A stretch of 64,000 bases of DNA from Natronorubrum thiooxidans (lineage in GTDB: Archaea; Halobacteriota; Halobacteria; Halobacteriales; Natrialbaceae). The DNA is taken from assembly GCF_900156475.1 (NCBI RefSeq), contig NZ_FTNR01000011.1, positions 80,787-144,786 on the forward strand, read 5' to 3'. The notes under the pieces were generated by a model. It was not told the origin of the DNA. It did no database searches and saw nothing but the letters and a program-made list of their open reading frames with translations. Positions 35,950 to 46,150 of this stretch are shown here, piece after piece. A program made the position numbers and the translations under genes. The first letter of the stretch is position 1. Each line of letters opens with the position of its first letter.

Positions 35950-36026
35950 ACCGGCGAGTCACGGCCGACCGATAAAAAGGCGACGGCACCTCGAGTGCGC
36001 GCAAGTCAGACGGACAGCCGACCGTC

Positions 36027-36704
36027 TCAGGTCGTTCGGAACGCTCGGTCGCCAGCGTCGCCCAGTCCGGGGACGATGAAGCCGTTGTCGTCGAGTCGGT
36101 CGTCGATCGAGACCGTCAACAGGTCGGCTTCGGGATGTTCCTCACCGACACGGAGCAGCCCTTCGGGTGCCGACACCGCAGAGAGGACGATCAGGTTCTC
36201 GGGTTCGGGCGAGTTCTCGATGACGTGCTCAAGGACGGTACACATCGTACTCCCGGTTGCGAGCATCGGGTCGGCAATGATGACGGTGTCGTCCTCGGTG
36301 ATCTCGGGCAGTTTCACGTAGTCGACGGTGATCGGGAACGAGCCGTCCTCGTCGCGGCCCGCCTCCTCGTCGCGGCTCGCGCTGATGACGCCCTGTCGGG
36401 CACGGGGGAACGCCTTCAGCAGGCCTTCGACAAAGGGCGTCGCCGCGCGCAAGACGTTGATAATCACGACGTCATCGAGGCCGCGGACGCGCTCGCCCAT
36501 CGTCGGCTCGAGGGGCGTCTCGATCTCGACGTACTCGGTTTCCATCCGGCCGTCGATAATCTCGTAGCCACTGATGCGGCCGAGTTTGACCAGCCCCTTC
36601 CGGAAACTGACCTGCTCGGTCTCGACGTCCCGAAGCCGTGAGAGCGTGTCTTTTGCCAGTGCGTGGGTAATGAGATGTGCGTTGTCCCGGTCTTCGATCG
36701 GCAT
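36027..36704 (-). CDS. upp: Uracil phosphoribosyltransferase
   Basis: 225 residues from the ATG at 36702-36704 ([16 protein letters not shown]), the start used by haloarchaeal homologues; the frame is open 27 codons further upstream. It makes UMP from uracil and PRPP in the salvage pathway. [10 protein letters not shown] is the PRPP-binding motif and [13 protein letters not shown] with a near C-terminal GDRAF is the uracil-binding motif. Cytoplasmic enzyme. Its upstream region is shared with the divergent gene at 36921. Confidence 0.95.
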   Translation of the reverse strand: MPIEDRDNAHLITHALAKDTLSRLRDVETEQVSFRKGLVKLGRISGYEIIDGRMETEYVEIETPLEPTMGERVRGLDDVVIINVLRAATPFVEGLLKAFPRARQGVISASRDEEAGRDEDGSFPITVDYVKLPEITEDDTVIIADPMLATGSTMCTVLEHVIENSPEPENLIVLSAVSAPEGLLRVGEEHPEADLLTVSIDDRLDDNGFIVPGLGDAGDRAFRTT

Positions 36705-36882
36705 ACCCGTAAGGGCAGTCGCCGGATAGTTCACGTTATCGATCAGCGCCCGCTGTGTGAACGTGTTCTCACTCTCAGTCTCCATGACGGTCGAGGTGAC
36801 GCTCGAGACTGCCCCAGAACCGCACCATCGACCGATGCTCGAGCGATCACACGCGCCGATGCAGTCGCTCGCCAGCGAAGAA

Positions 36883-36890
36883 GTTTATAC
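36883..36890 (+). promoter_or_regulatory. TATA box of the DUF5828-like gene
   Basis: GTTTATAC at 36883-36890 is about 30 bp before ATG 36921, in agreement with a leaderless message. It supports the later start over in-frame codons upstream. Confidence 0.6.
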
Positions 36891-36920
36891 CAGTCCACCT
36901 CCTACCACTCGGCCAGCCGA

Positions 36921-37643
36921 ATGGAAGAGAGCATTTCGGGATTCAAGGTTCGCGGTGACTGGGGCGACGTCGTCGAGCACGGTGAACGGATCACGCGTGC
37001 GCTCCGAGACGCGGGGGTCCATGATCCAGCGCAGGATTATGGCGCCCGCCTTACCCGCGCGTTCAACGATTGGGAGGAGTGGCGGCCGAAAGCCCACGAG
37101 ACCCTCGAGTCGGACGTCAGCGAGAAGACGGCCGACCAGGCAAGCGTCGAGGAGGGCAAAGGTGAGAAAGCCGGAAAAAACCCGGACGAAGACATCAAGA
37201 CCGCCGGCGAAAAGCTCTCGGAGTCCTACGAGCAACTCGAGGAAGACGACGCCGGGGCTGCGATGGACAACTGGAAGGAGTCGATCGACTACGTCGCGCG
37301 GGCGGCCGACTCCGCCGGGCGCAAGGCCTTACGCCGGGTCGAGGACACGGTTTACCAGAACGTGATGACCCAGCTCGCGCCGTACTACTTCGACAACGAA
37401 CTCATCAGCGCCAACATTCAACAGTCGACTCGCGGCGTCGATAACGGCGAGCAGTTCGTCTTCGAGGTCAACATCAACGACGACGCCCTCAAAGACGACG
37501 TCTCCGACCGACTCGCCGAGATGGACGAGGAGATCGACCGCTGGCACGTCGAAGTCGAAAAAGACACCGACGCAGCCGAAGCGATCGAGGGTGCGGAACC
37601 GCCGCCGGAGCCCGAGGACAACTCGAAGTCGACGACGAACTGA
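36921..37643 (+). CDS. Conserved haloarchaeal protein, probably DUF5828 family
   Basis: 240 residues from ATG 36921 (MEESISGFKVRGDWGDVVEHG). The N-terminal part is helical (ITRALRDAGVHDPAQDYGARL), followed by a basic-acidic linker, a helical segment (AMDNWKESIDYVARAADSAGRKALRRVEDTVYQNVMTQL) and a mixed C-terminus with FVFEVNINDD. The build matches a widely conserved haloarchaeal family of unknown function; the DUF name is from memory. It is divergent to upp. Confidence 0.75.
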   Translation: MEESISGFKVRGDWGDVVEHGERITRALRDAGVHDPAQDYGARLTRAFNDWEEWRPKAHETLESDVSEKTADQASVEEGKGEKAGKNPDEDIKTAGEKLSESYEQLEEDDAGAAMDNWKESIDYVARAADSAGRKALRRVEDTVYQNVMTQLAPYYFDNELISANIQQSTRGVDNGEQFVFEVNINDDALKDDVSDRLAEMDEEIDRWHVEVEKDTDAAEAIEGAEPPPEPEDNSKSTTN

Positions 37644-37743
37644 TCGACGGACTGCGACCGATCGCTACGACGCATATTTGCGCCTGAACTGGCAATCGAA
37701 GGTCGGCACACACTTGTAGGGCTAGCTGGAAAGGGCGGGATAG

Positions 37744-38934
<1,191 letters not shown>

Positions 38935-39004
38935 CCGTTCCCAAGCGTTGAGTGGGTTTGTTCGACATCGAACAGGCTTTACACCGTGCGTCGTGAGTCA
39001 ATCT

Positions 39005-39733
39005 ATGGACGAGGACGCCGTGGATTCACCCGACTCCGAAATGATCCAGTGGCGACGCGACGCCTCGACGTCTCGAACCGTTCGTCTCCTGTGGTCGTTC
39101 GGTGTCGGCACGTTCTTCGCCGCGATCGGAATCATCGTCTTCTGGCGACTGTACGATCTTGCCAGCCAGATCGGGACCGGATCGATCGTCATCGCCTTCT
39201 TCGCCGCACTCGTCGTGACCGTGTTCGCCTTCGCCGCGACCAGCAACACCGACCAACGAGTCGCAGCCCTCTCTCGTCGGCTGCCGGTCGACCTGCCAAC
39301 GGGGCCGGGGCTCCAGCGCGCGGCAGACGCAGCCCTCGGAACCATCGCGATGATAGCCATCATTGGCGCGCTGATGATCGTTGGTCGAATCGTCTCCCAA
39401 CGGGAGCTATTAGCGGTCGGTGCCGGTCCGTTTACCGGGCTGGCCGCGTTATCGATCCCGCTCGCGCTTCTCGCGCTTGCCCTCGCCTCGTTTCTGCGCT
39501 CCGTCGGCGCACTCGACCGCGAGGAGCGGACGATCTATCTCTACGAACCGGAGCAGGCAATCGATCTCGAGTTGATCGAGGGGATCTCTGCGCGCCGACT
39601 CGGCGACACCACGATCCTGACACTCGAGTACGCCCAGCCGGACGGTCAGTACGTCGCCGGCCCGCGGCGGCTCATCGTTCCGCCGAACGTCGCTCACGAA
39701 CTGCAGTCACTCGTCGAGAAGAGCGCCGCCTAA
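39005..39733 (+). CDS. Membrane protein with C-terminal PH-like domain
   Basis: 242 residues from ATG 39005 (MDEDAVDSPDSEM). Four membrane helices (LWSFGVGTFFAAIGIIVFW, IVIAFFAALVVTVFAF, IAMIAIIGALMIVG, FTGLAALSIPLALLALALA) are followed by a compact beta-rich tail (IYLYEPEQAIDLELIEGISARRLGDTTILTLEYAQPDG), like the tail of the protein at 28999. A TATA-like CTTTACAC at 38975-38982 is about 25 bp upstream. Function unknown; it may sense membrane state. Confidence 0.75.
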   Translation: MDEDAVDSPDSEMIQWRRDASTSRTVRLLWSFGVGTFFAAIGIIVFWRLYDLASQIGTGSIVIAFFAALVVTVFAFAATSNTDQRVAALSRRLPVDLPTGPGLQRAADAALGTIAMIAIIGALMIVGRIVSQRELLAVGAGPFTGLAALSIPLALLALALASFLRSVGALDREERTIYLYEPEQAIDLELIEGISARRLGDTTILTLEYAQPDGQYVAGPRRLIVPPNVAHELQSLVEKSAA

Positions 39734-39754
39734 TCACGAAAACCGCCGCCCCTG

Positions 39755-41335
39755 TTATTGTCGCCGCGGCGACTCGAGTTCGATCTCGGCCGCCTCGAGC
39801 AGGTCCGCCACGTCCTCGCGTTTCTCTTGATGCTCCTCGAGGAATTCCTTCATCAACTGCGCCGCTTGCTCCTTACAGTCGCCACAGAGTCGCTCGCCCC
39901 CGACACACTCGTCGTAGACGCGTTTGGCGAACTCGTCGTCGTCACCGGCGAGCAGGTAGGCGTACAGCTCGTAGACGGGACACTCGTCGGCTTTCCCGCC
40001 TTTTTCGCGCTGTTCTGCGGCCGTCTCGCGACCGCCCGTGGTCGCCGATTTCACCTTGTTGTAGCCGTCTTCGGGGTCGTCGAGCAGGGAGATGTGGCTC
40101 GCTGGAATCGAGGAGGACATTTTGCCGCCGGTCAACCCGGTCATGAATCGGTGATAGATCGACGACGGCGGGCGGAAGCCGTAGCCGCCGGTGTCGACTT
40201 CGACCTGTCGGGCGAGTTCTTCGGCCTCGTCGCGGTCGATCTCGAAGGCGTCGATATGGTTCTCGTAGACGCGTTTTTCGCCGTCGATGGCGTCGATCAG
40301 CGCATCGAACGCTTCTTCGGTCGCCCGTCGGTCGGAAAACCGGGTCCGTGGCCGAATCGGCTCCATCCCGGCCTCGGTCAGCTTCGTCAGCACCGAACGC
40401 AGGACGTCCGCGGCGATGCCGAGTTCCGACAGTGGTGCCTCCTCGAGCGCCTCGGCGACGTGCACACAGCGCAGCGTGTCGTCGTCGAACTCGGCGGGCT
40501 CGAGTCGCTCGTGGAACTCCGCGACGAGGTCGCGTTCGACGGGCTCGAGTTCGAAGCTGGCGTAGGCCTCCGAGACCTTGAAAAAGCGCATCCGTTCGGC
40601 GAGGTCTCGAGCCAGCCGAACATGGGGGTCCTGGTCCGGGCCGACGGGGATCACAGTCGGCTTGGGCTCCTCGAGTTGCGGATAGAGGATGTCGGCCATC
40701 TGGGTGACGACCGACTGCATGTGCGAGACGTCGGTCTCGCCGTCGAAGCCGTAGATTGCCTGGAGCTCCGAGAAGTTGGCCTCAGCACCGAGTTCGAACG
40801 CGAGATCCTGCACCTCTCGGTTTGCCGACTGGCGGTAGAGTTCGCCCGCTTCGGGGTCGAAGCCGAGTGCCAACAGCGAGAGGAGATAGTTGCGTGCGTG
40901 CTCGTCGATCTCATCCCAGCTCATCCCGCGGGCAGAGTTGGCCTCTAAGTCGGCGATCAGCGCGTAGGCGTCGGCCCCCTGCTGTTGGTGCCAGATGATC
41001 TCGTCGAAGACGAGTTTGTGGCCGATGTGGGGATCGCCGGTCGGCATAAAGCCCGAGAGGACCGCCGCGGGCTCGTCGTTTTGCAGTGCCCGTGCGACGG
41101 GTCGGTAATCTCGGTGGCCGAAGATGACGCCGCGGCGCATCAGATAGTGGGGGTTCGGAACCTCCTCGAGCACCGCGTCGAACTCCTCGATACCGAACTC
41201 CTCGAACAGCTTCCGGTAGTCGGAGACGCTCGAGGATCCCCAGGGATCGAGCGCAACGTCATCAGCACCTGCAGCGCCGCCGTCGGGCAACGGTTCCCCC
41301 TGCTCTGACTCCTCGAGTTGATCGTCTCCGGTCAT
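39755..41335 (-). CDS. trpS: Tryptophanyl-tRNA synthetase
   Basis: 526 residues from ATG 41333-41335 (MTGDDQLEESEQGEP). It charges tRNA-Trp. The class I signatures are GDPHIGH (HIGH) and TGGKMSSSIPASHI (KMSKS equivalent). A C-terminal zinc-type knuckle CVGGERLCGDC near the end (four positions apart in pairs) is present, as in archaeal TrpRS. The haloarchaeal frame extends upstream to 41659 but that part is unconserved. The tRNA-splicing endonuclease lies 2.8 kb away; haloarchaeal tRNA-Trp carries an intron removed by that enzyme. Confidence 0.96.
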   Translation of the reverse strand: MTGDDQLEESEQGEPLPDGGAAGADDVALDPWGSSSVSDYRKLFEEFGIEEFDAVLEEVPNPHYLMRRGVIFGHRDYRPVARALQNDEPAAVLSGFMPTGDPHIGHKLVFDEIIWHQQQGADAYALIADLEANSARGMSWDEIDEHARNYLLSLLALGFDPEAGELYRQSANREVQDLAFELGAEANFSELQAIYGFDGETDVSHMQSVVTQMADILYPQLEEPKPTVIPVGPDQDPHVRLARDLAERMRFFKVSEAYASFELEPVERDLVAEFHERLEPAEFDDDTLRCVHVAEALEEAPLSELGIAADVLRSVLTKLTEAGMEPIRPRTRFSDRRATEEAFDALIDAIDGEKRVYENHIDAFEIDRDEAEELARQVEVDTGGYGFRPPSSIYHRFMTGLTGGKMSSSIPASHISLLDDPEDGYNKVKSATTGGRETAAEQREKGGKADECPVYELYAYLLAGDDDEFAKRVYDECVGGERLCGDCKEQAAQLMKEFLEEHQEKREDVADLLEAAEIELESPRRQ

Positions 41336-41438
41336 TACTGACTGCTTTGGCGCGCCAGCGCGCAAAAGGCTTCGGCTTCGCTGCGAGATCGACTCTCGCC
41401 AGCCGCGCCGAGAGCGTAAAGCACCTGGCCGACGAACG

Positions 41439-41849
41439 ATGCGACCGATGCAGATTCGATTGTTCGGCCACGAACGCGAGATCGACGACTCGAGGACCGA
41501 CGCAGCGCCGGCGACGATCGACGAGCAACTCGGCGAGTACGAAGCCGGTGAGCGGACGGCGTTCGATCTCGAGATCGAGTATCCGGACGACTTCACGGGG
41601 GCCGTCATGCAGGCGATGATGCGTATTCCCGCCGGCGAGACACGAACGTACGGCGACATCGCAGCTGCCCTCGAAACGGCCCCGGTCGCTGTCGGCCAGG
41701 CCTGCGGTCGAAACCCCGTCCCCGTGATCGTCCCCTGTCACCGAGTCGTCGGCGTCGATTCGCTCACCGGCTACGGCGGCGGGCTGGACCTGAAACGGCA
41801 ACTGCTCGAGCACGAGGGGGCGGCGATTCCCGGCTCGTCGGAGTCCTGA
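41439..41849 (+). CDS. ogt: Methylated-DNA-protein cysteine S-methyltransferase family protein
   Basis: 136 residues. The C-terminal half holds the alkyltransferase signature VPCHRVVG with the alkyl-accepting cysteine, preceded by PAGETRTYGDIA and a RNPVPVI segment, and followed by the GYGGGLDLKRQLLEHEG wing. The N-terminal half is shorter than in E. coli Ogt (about 70 residues). It removes O6-alkyl groups from guanine in a suicide reaction. ATG 41439 or 41448 can start it. It diverges from trpS with 103 bp between. Confidence 0.9.
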   Translation: MRPMQIRLFGHEREIDDSRTDAAPATIDEQLGEYEAGERTAFDLEIEYPDDFTGAVMQAMMRIPAGETRTYGDIAAALETAPVAVGQACGRNPVPVIVPCHRVVGVDSLTGYGGGLDLKRQLLEHEGAAIPGSSES

Positions 41850-41871
41850 CCCGCTCGAACCCCTGTCAAAC

Positions 41872-41879
41872 TGTTATAC
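41872..41879 (+). promoter_or_regulatory. TATA box of the OCD/alanine dehydrogenase gene
   Basis: TGTTATAC ends 24 bp before the ATG at 41903, a leaderless promoter lying right after the ogt stop codon region. Confidence 0.55.
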
Positions 41880-41902
41880 CGTTCCTGTGTGAGTGGTCGA
41901 CT

Positions 41903-42832
41903 ATGGCTGGTTTCCCCATCCTGACGGACGATGCCGTCTACGCGCAGTTCAACTACGAGACCGTCGTCGACGCGATGCGTGACGCATTCGCCGAACGCGC
42001 CGCGGGAACGCTCGAGGCCCCGCCGCGCTGGTACGTCAACGCCGGCGCGGGCGAGCTGGTGTTCACCGTCGGAGCCGCAACCGGCCCGACGAACGCGTCC
42101 GGATTCCGCGTCTACGGCAACTATCCCGACACTGGCGACGAACAGACGCAACTGGTGGCGGTCTTCGACGCGACCAGCGGCGCGTTCGAGGGCCTGCTCG
42201 TCGGCCACGCTACCGGTGGCCTGCGAACCGGCGGGATCGGCGGCGTCGCAATCGACGCGCTCGCTCCCGCCGACAGCGCAACACTCGGGGTTCTCGGCAG
42301 CGGCTTCCAGGCCCGAACGCAGGTCGGCGCGGCCTGTGCAGTCCGCGAGTTCGAGGAGGTACTGGTCTACAGCCCGACGGTCGAGAGCCGGACGACGTTC
42401 GCGGAGACGGTCGGCGAGGACGTCGACCTGCCGGTTCGGGCGGTCGACGATTCCAAATCCGTCGTCCACGCGGCCGACGTGCTGGTCTGTGCGACCAACA
42501 GCGAGACTCCCGTCTTCGATCCCGCCTGGCTCGAGCCCGGTATGCACGTGACGACGATCGGCCCGCGGTTCGAAGACGCCCACGAACTCCCGCTCGAGGT
42601 GGTCGACCGCGCCGACGTCATCGCCACCGACTCGCTGCCGCAAGTCGACGACTACGACCGCTCGTACATCGCCTCCGGCACGGACCGCGAGCGGATGGTC
42701 GAACTCGCCACCGTGCTCGAAACGCCCGACTTGGGGCGGACATCCGACGACGAGGTCACGCTGTTTTGCTCGGTCGGGCTGGCCGGGACGGAGGTCGTCC
42801 TCGGGCGGCGGTTCCTCGAGGAGTTCGTCTAA
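41903..42832 (+). CDS. Ornithine cyclodeaminase/alanine dehydrogenase (mu-crystallin) family
   Basis: 309 residues. The NAD(P)-binding Rossmann motif LGVLGSGFQARTQVGA follows the N-terminal substrate domain with a conserved region around ATGGLRTGGIGGVA. Family members are alanine dehydrogenases, ornithine cyclodeaminases or ketimine reductases; the active-site lysine expected near the N-terminus is hard to place here (the segment reads GELVFTVGAATGPTN). The specific reaction is unassigned. It follows ogt in the same direction, 53 bp apart, but has its own TATA box. Confidence 0.88.
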   Translation: MAGFPILTDDAVYAQFNYETVVDAMRDAFAERAAGTLEAPPRWYVNAGAGELVFTVGAATGPTNASGFRVYGNYPDTGDEQTQLVAVFDATSGAFEGLLVGHATGGLRTGGIGGVAIDALAPADSATLGVLGSGFQARTQVGAACAVREFEEVLVYSPTVESRTTFAETVGEDVDLPVRAVDDSKSVVHAADVLVCATNSETPVFDPAWLEPGMHVTTIGPRFEDAHELPLEVVDRADVIATDSLPQVDDYDRSYIASGTDRERMVELATVLETPDLGRTSDDEVTLFCSVGLAGTEVVLGRRFLEEFV

Positions 42833-42860
42833 GCGGGTCGTGGCTGCGTAGCCGTTAGTT

Positions 42861-44012
42861 TCAGTCAGCCAGCGCCCGCAGCTCCTCGAGTCGTCCTGAC
42901 TCGACGCCGGCCAGTACGACCGCGGCGAAGACCGTCTCGCCGTTGGATCGCGGTGCGTCCCCGCCCAGCACGCCGGTGCCGCCGACGGTCGACTGGAGCG
43001 TCCGGCGGCCCTCGGCGATCGCCTGCCGGTTGAGCCAGGCTGGCGGCCCACCGACGATCAGCAGGCCGCGCTCGGCCGTCTCGGGGTCGCACTCCAAAGA
43101 GAGTTTTCCGCGAATCCCCTTACGAACGACGGTCTCGACGGCGCTGACGGCCTCGCTCGTCTCGACCTCTCGCTCCGTCGGCAGGAGGCCGAGGCCGAAC
43201 CGTGAACTGGTCGTCTCGACCGCCTGCTCGCCATAGCCGAGGCTGACGACGGCCGACTCGGTACCGAGGATCCGCTCGATGTCGCTTGCATCGATGACGT
43301 TCTGCGCGACAGCCCCAGTCGACTCGCCGTCACCGCCGGCGAAGATGGCTGCGACTCGAGTCGCCAGCTCGCGGTTAGACCGATTCCTCGCGTCTGCGAC
43401 CGTCTCGCCGGGCCGAAGCCACGTCTCGTTGTCGAACAGCATGATCGCGCTCGCGACGCCCTCGAGGGCCTCGAGTGTCCGGATCGCGTGCGACGCGGCG
43501 GCCGGCCGCGGTGGCTCATCGCTTTCGGTGGTCGCGGTCATCCCCGCGTGTGGCCCGCGGTCGGCCGCCACAACGTCGGGATCGAACTCCCGGTCGGCCG
43601 GCAGCGTCGCGAGGACGTACACCGGCGCGTCGACGGCCCGCTGAAGTGCGGCGACCAGCGCGGGTGCCGTCGGCCCGCCGGTCGTGCCGCCGAGGCCGAC
43701 CGTAACGAGAACGGCGTCGGGAGCCGTCGACCCGCTTCGTTCGCGTACCGCGAGGAGGTCGTCGACGACGTTCTGGCCGCTTTCGAAGCCCTGCTCGAGG
43801 TCGCCCTCGAGCCCAGCCGATTCCTCGAGGGCAGTCCCCTGTCCGTACTTGGCACGGTGTGACTCCGGGATGACGGTTCCCTGGAGGGACGCTTCGTCCG
43901 TATCGAACGCGAAGACGTCAGTGAGAAACGGGTGATCCGCCGGCTCTGCGGCCCGAATCGCGTCGGCGAGTCGACAGCCCGCGCCGCCGAGTCCGACTAC
44001 CTCGAGTTGCAT
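42861..44012 (-). CDS. Divergent tubulin/FtsZ superfamily protein (CetZ group likely)
   Basis: 383 residues from ATG 44010-44012 (MQLEVVGLGGAGCRLADA). The N-terminus GLGGAGCRLAD binds nucleotide as in FtsZ/CetZ. The tubulin signature is present in altered form: VGLGGTTGGPTAPALVAAL instead of the GGGTGSG consensus. A further conserved GDRFEP-like site is EFDPDVVAADRG and an Asn region NVIDASDIERIL. CetZ proteins set cell shape in haloarchaea; this copy looks degenerate at the GTP loop, so polymerisation may be weak or partner-dependent. A TATA box TTATAAAA lies 25 bp upstream (44037-44044), supporting the start. Confidence 0.85.
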   Translation of the reverse strand: MQLEVVGLGGAGCRLADAIRAAEPADHPFLTDVFAFDTDEASLQGTVIPESHRAKYGQGTALEESAGLEGDLEQGFESGQNVVDDLLAVRERSGSTAPDAVLVTVGLGGTTGGPTAPALVAALQRAVDAPVYVLATLPADREFDPDVVAADRGPHAGMTATTESDEPPRPAAASHAIRTLEALEGVASAIMLFDNETWLRPGETVADARNRSNRELATRVAAIFAGGDGESTGAVAQNVIDASDIERILGTESAVVSLGYGEQAVETTSSRFGLGLLPTEREVETSEAVSAVETVVRKGIRGKLSLECDPETAERGLLIVGGPPAWLNRQAIAEGRRTLQSTVGGTGVLGGDAPRSNGETVFAAVVLAGVESGRLEELRALAD

Positions 44013-44036
44013 GCTGGAATCCTCGTTCGTGGAGAC

Positions 44037-44044
44037 TTTTATAA
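44037..44044 (-). promoter_or_regulatory. TATA box of the tubulin/FtsZ-like gene
   Basis: Read on the minus strand as ATTATAAAAG, 25 bp from the ATG, in a GC-rich setting. Confidence 0.65.
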
Positions 44045-44097
44045 TTCCGTTCACAAGGGAGCGAGACGAAGCCGACTCGACAGCGACGCCGGTCTTT

Positions 44098-45153
44098 TCA
44101 GGGTGTCAGCCGCTCGATCGACCACCAGTCGATTGCGCCGTCGTCGGCGACGAGGGCGAACACCATCGTCTTGCGCACGCCGTGGGCCAGGCGCACGTCG
44201 AGGGCGAGGTCGCGTGGCTCGAAGACGTGGTCGTCGGGATGGACCCGAATCAGCAACTCGGAGTGACCGAGATTCTCGACGGACTCGACGTTCGCATACG
44301 TTCGGAAGTCCGCGCCGAACTTGTAGCCCGTCTTGGGGACGACGTCGCGCTCGCGCAGGGCAGTGTAGACCGCCAGCCGGCGGGTAAAGCGCTCGCCTTC
44401 GACTTCGCGGCCCCGTTTTCGGACTGTCTCCGGCTCGAGGTCGATCACGCCGCGTTCGGCGAGAGACGCCGCCTCGAGCAGCGAACACTGGAGCGTCGGC
44501 TCGTCGTACTCCCGCCCCTCGAGCGGCTGGCCGTAGAAGCCGCGCTCGTAGAGGTCGAGCGGGGGCTCCCAGACGACAACGCGGTCCTCGAGCAGGTCGG
44601 CGTTACAGCCCTCGGGCAGCGCCGCCGTCGACGAGCCCGAGGGATCGCGCTCCGAGACCTCGAAGTAGGTAATCTCGCTCTCCTCGTCGACGACGGCGAG
44701 CACGCCGGCCTCGAGTTCGGCCGTCGGCACGTCGGTTCGCTCGCCAAGTACCCGCAGGGCGTACTCGATCTCGCCGTCGCTGGGGCCTTTGCCGCGCGGG
44801 AACACCGCGAAATCGGTCTCGCCTTCGGGCGGGTCGGCGATCCAGGGTTCGCGGGCCGGCGAAAGGTAAAAGCCACGCTCTCGTAGGTCAGCGTAGACGA
44901 GGAATCGGACGCCGAACTTTTCGCCGGGTTCGCGGGCCATAAATGAGCGGAACTCGAGTCGCTCGCCCGACTCGGTGACGACGGCCGCGAGGTCGCCCCG
45001 ATAGAGCAGGTGGGCCGCCTCGACGGGTCCGAGCGCGATCTCGTTTCCCTCGAGCGGATAGCCATACCCCCGTGAATCGTGATAGCGCTGGCGTGCGTCG
45101 CCGCCCACGCGGATGACGCCTGCCGCTTCGTCGAACCGCCCCTCGAGTGTCAT
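44098..45153 (-). CDS. endA: tRNA-splicing endonuclease, duplicated (alpha2-type) subunit
   Basis: 351 residues: two tandem copies of the endonuclease fold in one chain. The catalytic Tyr-His-Lys triad is in the C-terminal copy: KTGYKFGADFRTY, GHSELLIRV and RKTMVFALV. The N-terminal copy (KFGVRFLVYADLRERGFYLSP) is inactive-looking. The enzyme cuts bulge-helix-bulge introns, such as those in tRNA-Trp and elongator tRNA-Met of haloarchaea. trpS lies 2.8 kb downstream, a neighbourhood known in haloarchaea. Length is normal for the fused euryarchaeal form. Confidence 0.95.
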   Translation of the reverse strand: MTLEGRFDEAAGVIRVGGDARQRYHDSRGYGYPLEGNEIALGPVEAAHLLYRGDLAAVVTESGERLEFRSFMAREPGEKFGVRFLVYADLRERGFYLSPAREPWIADPPEGETDFAVFPRGKGPSDGEIEYALRVLGERTDVPTAELEAGVLAVVDEESEITYFEVSERDPSGSSTAALPEGCNADLLEDRVVVWEPPLDLYERGFYGQPLEGREYDEPTLQCSLLEAASLAERGVIDLEPETVRKRGREVEGERFTRRLAVYTALRERDVVPKTGYKFGADFRTYANVESVENLGHSELLIRVHPDDHVFEPRDLALDVRLAHGVRKTMVFALVADDGAIDWWSIERLTP

Positions 45154-45308
45154 ACCCGGGCGTTGGCTGTCCGGAACTAAGTGACTGCGGATCGGTTCTC
45201 ACTCGATTTTGTGACTCGCGGCTTTCGTGAGCAGAGTCCCACCCACCGAAAGTGGCTGGTCGGGTGGCTGTCGTTCGATGGCTGGGTCGGTCAGCAGAGG
45301 GAAATCGG

Positions 45309-46085
45309 TCAGTCGTCTGCCGCCGATTCGGCCTCGAGTGTCCCCTCGAGCGCTCGCTCACAGGTCGCGTCGAGACAGCGGGTGCCGCTTTGTGTTTCGA
45401 AGGTAGGCAGCCCACAGCCGCAGTCGCCGGTGACGATGCCGGCGGGGATCGCGAACCCGGTGTCGCACTCGGGGTAGTGCTCACAGCCGGCGATGAGCCC
45501 GCCCCGCCGAAGGATTCGCAGGTCGCCGTCACAGCCCGGCTCTGGACAGTCCCACTCGCGGTCGAACGCCTCCCGGACCGCGTCGTCGAGTGACTCACAG
45601 CTGCGGTCGATACAGACGTCGAAGGCGAGGCCGCGCTCGACGCGCATCCGCGGGAGGCCACAGTCACAGTTACACTGCTCGTCGCGGATCGTCGCATCGG
45701 CCGGGATGCCATAACGGTTCCCGCAGTCGATACAGTGGACGTCACCTGACCGGATGAGCGTGCCGCCACAGTCCGGACACTCGCCGACGGGCGTCCCAGC
45801 CGCCGACGCCGGGTAGTGGGCGAAGCCGTCCTGATCGTGGGCAGCGATCCGCAGCGTCTGGGTGTCCTTTTTCGCGACGAGCGTGAAGTCGTTTGCCCGG
45901 TCGCTCGAGACGCTGTCTGCTCGAGTCAGCCACGCCACGGGCTGATAGCCGTCGACATCGTGAACCAGAACGGTGTTGTCGGGCTTGACGATCGTCGTCA
46001 CTCGGCCGCGATACTCCGTGCGGTCGGCGCCGTCGGTGATAACGGTACAGTCGCCCGCGAGCACGCGGATCGCGTCGTCGATCAT
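45309..46085 (-). CDS. NucS N-terminal-like domain fused to topoisomerase-type zinc fingers
   Basis: 258 residues. Residues 1-60 (RVLAGDCTVITDGADRTEYRGRVTTIVKPDNTVLVHDVDG, then GYQPVAWL) resemble the DNA-binding N-terminal domain of NucS/EndoMS, which reads similarly as GR...VLVH...KPLNW. The nuclease domain is missing. Instead there are four to five Cys-rich units (CPDCGGTLIRSG...CIDCGNRYG; CDCGLPRMRV; CPEPGCDGDLRI; CDTGFAIPAG; CGCGLPTFETQ), typical of type I topoisomerase zinc ribbons. A DNA-binding role is likely, perhaps in mismatch or topoisomerase-linked repair; this is inference. Confidence 0.78.
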   Translation of the reverse strand: MIDDAIRVLAGDCTVITDGADRTEYRGRVTTIVKPDNTVLVHDVDGYQPVAWLTRADSVSSDRANDFTLVAKKDTQTLRIAAHDQDGFAHYPASAAGTPVGECPDCGGTLIRSGDVHCIDCGNRYGIPADATIRDEQCNCDCGLPRMRVERGLAFDVCIDRSCESLDDAVREAFDREWDCPEPGCDGDLRILRRGGLIAGCEHYPECDTGFAIPAGIVTGDCGCGLPTFETQSGTRCLDATCERALEGTLEAESAADD

Positions 46086-46150
46086 GGGCCGTCTGGCCGC
46101 GCTTTCGTATGTAAACCCGCGGCTGCTCGAGCCGCGTCGACCGGGACGGC

